From the NCBI GenBank assembly GCA_034435395.1, contig DAOTXK010000173.1, forward strand, positions 1-5,266: a stretch of 5,266 nucleotides of DNA. Direction: 5' to 3'. Position numbers and translations under genes: made by a program. The DNA is from DAOTXK01 sp034435395 (GTDB lineage Bacteria > Chloroflexota > Anaerolineae > Aggregatilineales > Ch27). Under the pieces are notes generated by a model that did no database searches, was not told the origin of the DNA, and saw only the letters and a list, made by a program, of their open reading frames with translations. Shown one piece after another: positions 1 to 5,266 of this stretch (position 1 is the first letter of the stretch; each line of letters starts with the position of its first letter).

Positions 1-455
1 AACAGAAACAAAAGCACGCTAAACGGGCTGAAGCTGTAATTCAGGCGACCGCCGTCGACCCAAAATGGGGTGGCGCTCTTGCTGACCAGCAGAACGGCCT
101 GATAGATAAAAACAACCAGCAGCCCGGCGACCGATAGACCAGTGAAATAACGGCCCCGGGTGCCGACCAAAACAGCCGTGAACAGGTATCCGCCTATCGA
201 TGCCCCGACGAAGCCAACCTCCAACAGGCGCACGCCGAAGTCGATAGCATCGATATTCTGTCCGATGGAGGCCAACGCATGGCCGAGCAGTGAGCCAGCC
301 GTCCACAGCACCACCATGAACAGGAAAAGTACATAATACAGGTTCAACTGCCGGCGTGGGTCGAGCCACAGTACCAACAAAAAGAGTCCTAACGCCAGGG
401 TGAGCGTTAGGCCATTGACGGCCATGGTCACGATGATCAGATTGAATGAGCCCAT
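1..455 (-). CDS. Membrane sensor region, probable histidine kinase N-terminus (partial, 3' end outside window)
   Basis: Reading leftward from the ATG at 453-455 gives 151 residues with no stop before the window edge. The start is firm: an in-frame TGA (462-464) lies three codons upstream, and GAGGA (459-463) precedes the ATG by three bases. The product is very hydrophobic. Likely membrane helices are at residues 5-31, 38-60, 77-97, 105-125 and one beginning near 144, with a short basic loop (DPRRQ, 32-36) after the first. This resembles the multi-helix N-terminal sensor region of the 7TM class of bacterial histidine kinases. The kinase core would lie beyond the edge and is not seen. The kinase call rests on position: the gene follows a response regulator by 45 bp in the same direction. 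It could instead be another polytopic membrane protein. Membrane protein is near certain; histidine kinase is likely. Confidence 0.72.
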   Translation of the reverse strand, partial: MGSFNLIIVTMAVNGLTLTLALGLFLLVLWLDPRRQLNLYYVLFLFMVVLWTAGSLLGHALASIGQNIDAIDFGVRLLEVGFVGASIGGYLFTAVLVGTRGRYFTGLSVAGLLVVFIYQAVLLVSKSATPFWVDGGRLNYSFSPFSVLLFL

Positions 456-458
456 GTT

Positions 459-463
459 TCCTC
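459..463 (-). promoter_or_regulatory. Ribosome binding site of the membrane sensor gene
   Basis: GAGGA on the minus strand sits three bases before the ATG at 453-455. The spacing is shorter than ideal, but it is the only purine-rich site here. Together with the in-frame stop at 462-464 it fixes the start codon. Confidence 0.55.
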
Positions 464-500
464 ATACGTGCCGTCTGGGCAGATCAGCCTGTGGGGTGTA

Positions 501-1193
501 TCAGGCGGTGCTCTGCCGTTCGAAGCGATACCCGACTCGATGTTCCGTCAGAATGTAGATCGGATTGCTGGGATCTGGCTCGATTTTCCGTCGTAGCTGG
601 CTGACATAGACCCGCGGATAGTAGATGTCATCGATGTACTCGCGCCCCCAAACCTGCTCCAGAAGCTCGCGCTGCGGAACGACCCGGCCCGCGTTCTCCA
701 TCAGTACGACCAGCAGCTTGAACTCGGTCGGAGTCAGGTGTTTTTTCTCGCCGTTCACCCGGACTTGCCGACGGTGGAGGTCCACGCTCAAATAGCCATC
801 CTCATAGCCGTGCTCGGCATCAGTCGAGGTCATCTGAGCGCGTCTCACCAGGGCGCGCACGCGGGCGACAAACTCATTCAGCCGTACTGGCTTGACCAGG
901 TACTCGTCCGCGCCCGCGGTCAGCCCCTCGACGATATCTTCCTCAGTCACAGCTTTGGCCGACAAGACCATGATCGGCACCTCAGAAACCTCGCGGATGC
1001 GTCGGACAACGGTCAGGCCGTCCATCTGCGGCATGACGATGTCCAGGATCACGAGATCGGGATGCTCGGCATGGAATATCCTCAAGCCTTCCAGACCGTT
1101 GGCGGCCAGGAAGACGACGAAACTTTCCCGTTGCAGTTTGCGCCCCAGAGCATCACGAATGGCCTGTTCGTCATCAACAATCAGTACTTTCAT
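501..1193 (-). CDS. OmpR/PhoB-family two-component response regulator
   Basis: Complete gene of 230 aa, the usual length for this family. It is a cytoplasmic transcription factor that is phosphorylated by a partner kinase and then binds DNA. The receiver domain spans residues 1-118: acidic pair D7-D8 in KVLIVDDE, phospho-acceptor D51 in LVILDIVMPQMDG, switch residue S78 in VLSAKA, and K101 in YLVKP. All expected catalytic positions are present. The C-terminal winged-helix domain (about 134-226) shows LTPTEFKLL, the recognition-helix region YYPRVYVSQLRRKIE, and the closing wing TEHRVGYRF. The ATG at 1191-1193 is chosen because the first beta strand begins immediately (MKVLIVDDE). The frame stays open to an upstream TTG at 1215-1217, but this would add eight unstructured residues. 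The downstream membrane gene, 45 bp away, is the likely cognate sensor. No specific regulator name (such as KdpE or PhoP) can be assigned. Confidence 0.96.
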   Translation of the reverse strand: MKVLIVDDEQAIRDALGRKLQRESFVVFLAANGLEGLRIFHAEHPDLVILDIVMPQMDGLTVVRRIREVSEVPIMVLSAKAVTEEDIVEGLTAGADEYLVKPVRLNEFVARVRALVRRAQMTSTDAEHGYEDGYLSVDLHRRQVRVNGEKKHLTPTEFKLLVVLMENAGRVVPQRELLEQVWGREYIDDIYYPRVYVSQLRRKIEPDPSNPIYILTEHRVGYRFERQSTA

Positions 1194-1243
1194 GGTCGTC
1201 CCACTTCTCGTGCCCAATGAGCAGATGTGTCATGTCTTATTCT

Positions 1244-1274
1244 ACTATAAAGAACCTCAGTGGCTCAAAGTCAA
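1244..1274 (-). promoter_or_regulatory. Predicted sigma70-type promoter for the response regulator operon
   Basis: On the minus strand, TTGACT (1269-1274) matches the -35 consensus at five of six bases. TATAGT (1244-1249) matches the -10 consensus at five of six, with a 19-bp spacer that is slightly long. The -10 ends about 50 bp before the regulator ATG, leaving a short 5' untranslated leader. Housekeeping promoters in the suspected phylum are less well defined than in E. coli, so this is a prediction from consensus only. Confidence 0.45.
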
Positions 1275-1282
1275 GGTTAACG

Positions 1283-1288
1283 TATAAT
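1283..1288 (+). promoter_or_regulatory. Predicted -10 element (TATAAT) for the large lipoprotein gene
   Basis: A perfect TATAAT lies 47 bp before the ATG at 1336. No recognisable -35 hexamer exists 15-18 bp upstream (bases around 1259-1267 are GTGGCTCA), and there is no extended TG motif. If it is real, transcription probably needs an activator. The would-be -35 zone overlaps the leftward promoter, so the two directions could compete. Confidence 0.4.
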
Positions 1289-1326
1289 TGGGTCAAATGG
1301 AGAATAGACCTTCGTTACAGGGAAGC

Positions 1327-1332
1327 AGGTGA
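1327..1332 (+). promoter_or_regulatory. Ribosome binding site of the large lipoprotein gene
   Basis: AGGTGA ends three bases before the ATG at 1336-1338, and a second purine-rich run, GGAAG, lies at 1321-1325. Either could pair with the 16S rRNA tail. Both support the chosen start, which is also followed directly by a signal peptide. Confidence 0.5.
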
Positions 1333-1335
1333 AGT

Positions 1336-4300
1336 ATGTTTTCTTCAGACACCGGTTCCAGGCATCGGGGGTTGAGATATTGGTCCCTGTTGACCGCGGT
1401 CGGGTTGCTGCTGGCCGCGGGATTGGCCTGCAACCTCGTCGGTCAGCCGGCGGCGCGTGAAACTCCCACGCTTGGCCCGGCCAACACCATCCCGCCGACG
1501 CGCACGTTGCTGCCCACCGGGCAGGTGCCGTCGATCGTGCCCATCTCGCCCCTCCCACAACTGACCCTGCCGGTGCTCCTGCCGACGGCGGTGGTGATCG
1601 CGCCTACTGCCACGCCCTTGCCCCTGGCCACAGCCACGCCTTTTCCCACACCTATCCCCACCAGCACCCCGCTCCCACCCATCAATGTCGCGATCTATTC
1701 CCCGGTTAACGGGAACATCGTGGCCGGAATCATCCAGGTGCTCGGCAGTGCCAGCCACCCGTTTTTTGTGCAGTTCCAGTTGGAGTTCAGCCCTGATCCG
1801 GGCGATCTCTGGGTGTTGATCCCCGGTTCGATCTCCACATTTCCACTGCAAAACGGTTTGCTGGGGCTGTGGGATACGCGGCAGACGCCGGACGGCATAT
1901 ACCAGTTGCGGCTGCGCGTCTTCACCAGTGACGGCAGCAGCACGGTGGCTGTGGTGCGGAACCTGCGTGTGTCCAACCATACGGCGACGCCCCCTCCCAG
2001 CGTCACCCCGACGCCGACCAGCACCCATACACCGACGTTCACCCCCATCCCGACCAGCACGCCTGTCCCTACTTATACACCCACTCTCACGAATACACCC
2101 ACGGGCTATCCAACCGACACACCGTCTCCGACGGCCACGTTCACTGAGGTGCTGCCAGACACGGCAACGCCGACTCCAACAGCCACATCCACCGAGGTGC
2201 TACCGGACACGGACACGCCCACGCCCACTTTCACCGAGGCCCCGCCGCTGGCGGACCTGAACGCCATACCCATCCTCCCGTCGCTGTCGCCCGCCATGGT
2301 GACCAACCTGCGCAGCGTTTATGAAGTCGGTCTCAGCCTGGGGAACCGCCCAACAGTCTTCGCCAAAGCCGGTGATGACAATACTGTATCCCCCGCCTTC
2401 CTGACGGGCTTCGGCATGGGCGCGTATAACCTGGATGTGTATGCCAGCCTGCAAACGATCATCGACTTCTTCAACAGCACCGCCGTCCAGGAACTGACGG
2501 TGCCGCCCCAAACCAGCTTCAACGCGATCAGTTACGCGGCAGGGCCTGGCTGGTCCACGATCGATGTTCTGGAGCCTGCCCGTGCCGATCCGGCGGCATG
2601 CCAGCCCGGCGAGACGCCGCTGGACTGCGAAGTCCGCCTATCCCGCCCTGCCGTGATGTTGATCATGGTGGGCACACATGACCTGCCGATCTTCGCCAGC
2701 TCGCCGGAATCCTTCCGGGCTAATCTGCAAGTGATCGTCAACACCTGTCTCTCTAGAGGGGTGATTCCGATCCTGAGCACCATCCCGCAGCGGTTGGATG
2801 GCGTCGTGACGACCGAGCAGCTACTGGTCTTCAATACGGAGATCGTCAACGTCGCCACGGCATCCGGGGTTCCGCTCTGGAACTTCTGGTCGGCCATCCG
2901 CGATCTACCCAACAATGGCCTGAGTGGCGATGGTATCACGCTCAGCGCGCCGCCGGATATCCTGCCCACTGACCTGTCGCTGGCGGGCCTGAACTATGGC
3001 TTCAACCAGCGTAATCTCACGGCATTGCAGGTGCTGGACGCGATCCGGTCGACGGTCTTCCCGGACGCCGTGCCACCGGCCATGCCTACCCCGACGGAAG
3101 TGGCCGTCGTGCCCACCGAGACTCCTACTGAACTGCCGACGGCCACTGAGCTGCCGACGCTGACCCCGACCTTCACGGAGACCGCTACCGAGCTGCCGAC
3201 GCTGACCCCAACCTTCACGGAGACCGCTACCGAGCTGCCAACGCCGACCCCAACCTTCACGGAGACGGCCACTGAGCTGCCCACCCTAACGCCCACTTTT
3301 ACGGAAACAGCTACCGAGCTACCCACTCTGACTCCGACTTTCACGGAGACGCCCACTGAAACGCCTACCGATATCCCCACGGAGACGCCGACGGAAGCGC
3401 CGCTGCCCACCTCCACCTTCCCGCCGCCAGCGGTACGCCCCTTCCCAAACACCACTGACGGCATCCATGTCTTCAACGACCGCCTTCCTGATGGCCTCTC
3501 CGAGGCGCAGGCCCAGTTCGCAGCCACGCACTACGCAGGCACGCAGCGGATGCGCCCAGCGGTAACGGCGCAGTTGCGCGCCTATAATGGCAACTTCATT
3601 GTCTTACACGATCGATTCGGCCTGGGCCTCGGTTATCAGGCTCCCGATGGCGGTTGCAACCCCAGCGGCAACTTCCTGCAGATCGTCGAAGGCGAGTGGC
3701 GGCAGGAGTGGCCGGAGACCATTGTTGACAGCTGGTTTGCTCCCTACAACGGGCAGAACGTCTACCACTGCGACCAGGGATGGTTCCTGGTTAATCTCAA
3801 TGACGCCGCCTGGCGAACGTATTTTCTGGCTGAAGCCAGCCGCCAGCTCTCGATCAACCAGAATGACGGCCTGCTCCTGGACAGACTGGTCGTGCCGAAT
3901 TATCTGGGTTGGGATCGGTTCGCTCCTTCATTGCCACCGGAGGACGCCGGTTTCGAGGCCGCCTGGAGTGCGTCCATCGCTGGCTGGATCGACTTCCTCA
4001 AAGCCAGTCTCGACGGCGCATATGTCATCGCCGGCGTGGGGAGCTATACCGCGCCTCGCGACACAACCGATTACAGCCGGGCTGATGGCCTCATGGTGGA
4101 GGATTTCGGATTCGATACCTGGCAGGCCGCTGGCGCAGGAGCCTGGCAAACCCAGCTTGATCGCGCCCTGGCCGTTGCCAACCGGGGACAGGTGCTGATC
4201 TTGCAGAGCCGGGCTGGGGGTGGGAGCGTCGATGCGCGGCTCTTCAGCCTGGCATCTTACCTGCTGGTCAAGGGGAACCGCACCTTTGTCAATCTTGAGT

Positions 4301-4626
4301 TGGACGTTGGTGTGGAGTGGTTCCCAGAGTATACCATCCCCATCGGCAGCCCGACCCAGAGTGCGGGTAGCCTGGCCGAACTGTTCAGGGGCGACTGGGG
4401 GGCATACGCGCGCATGTTCACCAACGGCTTCGTAGCGGTTAATCCTTCCGGGGTGCCGGCCAGCCTGCCGCTGGGTGGCGCGTACTATCAGGCCCTGCCA
4501 GCGGGGGGCGGTCTGATCGGCGAGGACGGGGCCGTACCGGGCGATTGGGCGGTCAATTACGCTGAGGTGACGGAGCTTACCCTGAACCCTGGCCAGGCAG
4601 CCATTTTACTCAATTTTGCGCCATGA
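1336..4626 (+). CDS. Large modular lipoprotein: Ig-like, SGNH-like and putative glycoside hydrolase (GHL15-like) domains
   Basis: Complete gene of 1096 aa. Residues 1-31 are a signal peptide (basic RHRGLR, then a hydrophobic stretch to LLLAAGLA) followed by Cys32 in GLACNL, so the mature protein is probably lipid-anchored outside the membrane. The lipobox is imperfect: Gly at -3 and Leu at -2. Order after that: Thr/Pro-rich linker (40-115), Ig-like beta domain (116-215), second linker (216-304), SGNH/GDSL-like domain (about 308-578), third linker with 14-residue repeats (579-704), and a putative sugar-active TIM barrel with beta-rich tail (705-1096). The linkers probably hold the domains apart and may be O-glycosylated. 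Role inferred: extracellular or cell-surface binding and cleavage of an unknown polysaccharide. Start supported by the RBS and signal peptide; the frame is open throughout without frameshift. It diverges from the two-component genes and converges with the next gene. The exact substrate is unknown. Confidence 0.93.
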   Translation: MFSSDTGSRHRGLRYWSLLTAVGLLLAAGLACNLVGQPAARETPTLGPANTIPPTRTLLPTGQVPSIVPISPLPQLTLPVLLPTAVVIAPTATPLPLATATPFPTPIPTSTPLPPINVAIYSPVNGNIVAGIIQVLGSASHPFFVQFQLEFSPDPGDLWVLIPGSISTFPLQNGLLGLWDTRQTPDGIYQLRLRVFTSDGSSTVAVVRNLRVSNHTATPPPSVTPTPTSTHTPTFTPIPTSTPVPTYTPTLTNTPTGYPTDTPSPTATFTEVLPDTATPTPTATSTEVLPDTDTPTPTFTEAPPLADLNAIPILPSLSPAMVTNLRSVYEVGLSLGNRPTVFAKAGDDNTVSPAFLTGFGMGAYNLDVYASLQTIIDFFNSTAVQELTVPPQTSFNAISYAAGPGWSTIDVLEPARADPAACQPGETPLDCEVRLSRPAVMLIMVGTHDLPIFASSPESFRANLQVIVNTCLSRGVIPILSTIPQRLDGVVTTEQLLVFNTEIVNVATASGVPLWNFWSAIRDLPNNGLSGDGITLSAPPDILPTDLSLAGLNYGFNQRNLTALQVLDAIRSTVFPDAVPPAMPTPTEVAVVPTETPTELPTATELPTLTPTFTETATELPTLTPTFTETATELPTPTPTFTETATELPTLTPTFTETATELPTLTPTFTETPTETPTDIPTETPTEAPLPTSTFPPPAVRPFPNTTDGIHVFNDRLPDGLSEAQAQFAATHYAGTQRMRPAVTAQLRAYNGNFIVLHDRFGLGLGYQAPDGGCNPSGNFLQIVEGEWRQEWPETIVDSWFAPYNGQNVYHCDQGWFLVNLNDAAWRTYFLAEASRQLSINQNDGLLLDRLVVPNYLGWDRFAPSLPPEDAGFEAAWSASIAGWIDFLKASLDGAYVIAGVGSYTAPRDTTDYSRADGLMVEDFGFDTWQAAGAGAWQTQLDRALAVANRGQVLILQSRAGGGSVDARLFSLASYLLVKGNRTFVNLELDVGVEWFPEYTIPIGSPTQSAGSLAELFRGDWGAYARMFTNGFVAVNPSGVPASLPLGGAYYQALPAGGGLIGEDGAVPGDWAVNYAEVTELTLNPGQAAILLNFAP
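1681..1980 (+). other. Ig-like beta-sandwich domain of the large lipoprotein (residues 116-215)
   Basis: The segment runs from INVAIYSPVNGNIV to VVRNLRVSNH. It has the rhythm of an extracellular Ig-like domain: SPVNGNIVAGIIQVLGSA (first strands), VQFQLEFSPDPGDLWVLI, then GLLGLWDTRQTPDGIYQLRLRV. The G-x-W-D-T and P-D-G-x-Y-x-L-R-L patterns recur in bacterial surface proteins with this fold. It contains no cysteine. It probably serves as a spacer or binding module next to the membrane anchor; no catalytic role is expected. Confidence 0.6.
2143..2238 (+). repeat. Two tandem 48-bp repeats in the second Thr/Pro linker
   Basis: Copies at 2143-2190 and 2191-2238 encode TEVLPDTATPTPTATS and TEVLPDTDTPTPTFTE. 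The first seven residues are identical, as are TPTPT in the middle. They lie at the end of linker 2, just before the SGNH-like domain. The unit differs from the 42-bp unit in linker 3, so the two linkers expanded independently. Confidence 0.75.
2257..3069 (+). other. SGNH/GDSL-hydrolase-like domain, probably catalytically inactive (residues 308-578)
   Basis: Several landmarks match the SGNH fold. Block I is VFAKAGDDNT (341-350), where active members have GDS. Block III is LIMVGTHDL (442-450), where active members have GxND. The final block is SGDGITLS (530-537), where active members have DxxH. A helix follows with the YGFNQRNLTALQVLDAI pattern. C422 and C431 flank QPGETPLD and could form a disulfide, which suits an exported domain. 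By this alignment the nucleophile Ser is Asp348, the oxyanion Asn is His448 and the catalytic His is Thr535; only Asp532 remains. The domain most likely binds a ligand rather than hydrolysing esters. The fold call is fairly confident; the loss of activity depends on the alignment. Confidence 0.68.
3148..3357 (+). repeat. Five tandem 42-bp repeats (14-residue unit) in the third Thr/Pro linker
   Basis: Units begin at 3148, 3190, 3232, 3274 and 3316, each encoding a version of ELPTLTPTFTETAT (residues 605-674). Copies 1 and 2 differ at one base (CCG/CCA for Pro). Copies 4 and 5 differ from the first at many synonymous third positions. Unit 3 has Pro for Leu at position 5, and unit 5 ends TPT. 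Shorter related TET/TPTE blocks extend the linker on both sides. The repeat joins the SGNH-like domain to the C-terminal barrel. Confidence 0.92.
3448..4623 (+). other. Putative glycoside hydrolase TIM-barrel domain, GHL15-like, with C-terminal beta tail (residues 705-1096)
   Basis: About 390 residues beginning TTDGIHVFNDRLPDGLS. The pattern fits the hypothetical glycosyl-hydrolase group GHL15, related in fold to GH114-type barrels. Its strands end in acidic residues: FIVLHDRFG (D759), DGLLLDRLVVPN (D849) and DGLMVEDFGF (E922). The late barrel shows FSLASYLLVKGNRTFVNLE and EWFPEYTIPIGSP, again typical of this group. From about residue 1025 a tail (FTNGFVAVNPSG to LNPGQAAILLNFAP) looks like the beta-sandwich that closes many glycoside hydrolases. 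D849 and E922 are the best candidates for a catalytic pair, but this is inference; substrate and activity in GHL15 are not established as far as known here. Confidence 0.62.
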
Positions 4627-4704
4627 CTCCCGCAGGGATGATTGTTTGGTGGGAATGGCGACCTCCCCGATAGGCGTCTCTGGGTTGATTCCGCCGCATC
4701 TGTC
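4627..4704. other. Short convergent intergenic gap without a clear terminator
   Basis: 78 bp separate the stop of the lipoprotein gene from the stop of the gene coming from the right. There is only a weak 4-bp GGGA/TCCC inverted pair near 4651-4667 and no T-run, so no intrinsic terminator can be supported in either direction. Confidence 0.5.
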
Positions 4705-5266
4705 TTAGGGACGAGGCGAGGGAAGGGTCTCGTCAGCCCAGGTGGACATGTCCCGCCAGGTTGGCAGAAGACGCCAATACATGGGCCCGCGATGGTAGGG
4801 GATGAACTGGATGGTTTTGGCTTTGGCGAAGCTCTCGCTGTCAATCGTGCGCCGCCCTGAAACCGAGCGGCTGTAATAGTACACGCGGAAGACATGGATG
4901 CCGTCTGTGGCAGCGAAGGCTGGTTCTCGGTGATGATTGCGCACGTAAGCGTCGCCGCTCTGCACCAGCGCCACATCCAGATATGCGGCGTCCAACGCCT
5001 GCCGCTCATCCAGGAACAGATAGTGCGCCGGTTCGCCGTGTCGCAGGAGATCCGTGCGCGTGGGATAGACCGGAAGCAAGCGGGCGCGGGCAATCAAGGG
5101 GAGGAAGTTCGCCAGAAAAGAGCCGGGGACTAACGCCACATCAGTCTCTTCGCCGGACCTCCACTGACGCGCCTTGTGAAACCCGCCTGGCCCGGTTTCG
5201 ATCACCTGGTAAATCTGCTGGTTGGCGGTGAACAGCGTGCCCTGGGGCAACCGCGCGGTTTCGACC
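4705..5266 (-). CDS. C-terminal 187 residues of an unrecognised protein (partial, 5' end outside window)
   Basis: The frame is open from the right edge (first readable residues VETARLPQGTLFTANQQIYQ) to a TAA at 4705-4707. A TTG at 5248-5250 lies in frame, but there is no reason to start there, because coding potential continues to the edge. The visible part has no membrane helix. It mixes alpha/beta-like stretches (TDVALVPGSFLANFLPLI, ALDAAYLDVALVQSGDAY) with a Tyr-rich strand (VFRVYYYSRSVSG), and ends in a charged Pro-rich tail. It could be the extracytoplasmic tail of a polytopic membrane protein such as a GT39-type glycosyltransferase, since those tails often begin with a helix followed by LPxGT-like turns. 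That is only a guess. It converges with the lipoprotein gene and belongs to a separate transcription unit. Its heptapeptide TDGIHVF also occurs in the neighbouring lipoprotein. Confidence 0.75.
   Translation of the reverse strand, partial: VETARLPQGTLFTANQQIYQVIETGPGGFHKARQWRSGEETDVALVPGSFLANFLPLIARARLLPVYPTRTDLLRHGEPAHYLFLDERQALDAAYLDVALVQSGDAYVRNHHREPAFAATDGIHVFRVYYYSRSVSGRRTIDSESFAKAKTIQFIPYHRGPMYWRLLPTWRDMSTWADETLPSPRP

Noticed and set aside
19..465. 148-residue minus-strand open frame rich in Arg, Gly and His
   Set aside because: It overlaps the membrane sensor in another frame; its composition is typical of a shifted GC-rich frame, while the chosen frame gives clean membrane helices and an RBS.
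1194..1217. Eight-residue N-terminal extension of the response regulator from a TTG start
   Set aside because: The receiver domain starts directly at MKVLIVDDE; the extension has no structure and the ATG at 1191-1193 is the usual position for this family.
738..1220. 160-residue plus-strand open frame opposite the response regulator
   Set aside because: It is antisense to an unambiguous regulator, has no recognisable domain and no supporting RBS.
1273..1312. AAGGT/ACCTT inverted repeat in the divergent promoter region
   Set aside because: Only five base pairs with a 30-base loop; expected by chance.
1345..2028. 227-residue minus-strand Arg/Gly-rich frame
   Set aside because: It is antisense to the signal peptide, linker and Ig-like domain of the lipoprotein; composition is that of a shadow frame.
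2994..3527. 177-residue minus-strand frame with VGVSVGVSV-type repeats
   Set aside because: It is the antisense image of the Thr/Pro codon repeats (ACN/CCN read backwards give Val/Gly/Ser), not an independent repeat protein.
3587..4198. 203-residue plus-strand frame inside the barrel domain
   Set aside because: It is a +1 frame of the real gene; the main frame shows the domain motifs without interruption.
4710..4734. Inverted repeat GACGAG/CTCGTC as a terminator
   Set aside because: It lies within the coding end of the right-hand gene, has a 13-base gap between perfect arms and no T-run on either strand.
4557..5093. 178-residue minus-strand frame overlapping the right-hand gene and the end of the lipoprotein
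   Set aside because: Rich in Cys, Trp, Arg and Pro and crosses a gene end; the alternative frame running off the window edge has better protein-like composition.

Overview
The window looks like a stretch of GC-rich bacterial chromosome. The best guess for origin is Chloroflexota (an Anaerolineae-like lineage). The basis is a secreted lipoprotein with a signal ending in LACNL, long Thr/Pro-rich linkers and the particular style of its SGNH-like domain, together with a two-component system whose sensor starts with a multi-helix membrane region. This assignment is inference, not proof. No rRNA, tRNA, CRISPR array, insertion sequence or integrase is visible.

Layout. (1) Bases 1-455, minus strand: the first 151 residues of a polytopic membrane protein, probably the N-terminal sensor region of a histidine kinase; its 3' end lies outside the window. 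(2) Bases 501-1193, minus strand: a complete OmpR/PhoB-type response regulator, 45 bp upstream of the membrane gene and very likely in the same operon. (3) Bases 1194-1335: a 142-bp divergent intergenic region with a good leftward promoter candidate and a perfect TATAAT facing right. (4) Bases 1336-4626, plus strand: one very large modular gene (1096 aa). It encodes a lipid-anchored extracytoplasmic protein with an Ig-like domain, an SGNH/GDSL-like domain and a C-terminal putative glycoside-hydrolase (GHL15-like) TIM barrel, separated by three Thr/Pro-rich linkers. (5) Bases 4627-4704: a short convergent intergenic gap. (6) Bases 4705-5266, minus strand: the C-terminal 187 residues of an unrecognised protein that enters from the right edge.

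How they may work together. The sensor and regulator form a conventional signalling pair. The large lipoprotein diverges from them across a shared promoter region, so it may be a target of the regulator, although nothing in the sequence proves this. The most unusual object is the lipoprotein. Its middle domain has the SGNH fold signature, but the positions of the catalytic Ser, Asn and His appear to be Asp, His and Thr, which suggests a non-catalytic module. The C-terminal barrel keeps well-placed acidic residues and is the more likely active part, probably acting on an unidentified extracellular or cell-envelope polysaccharide.
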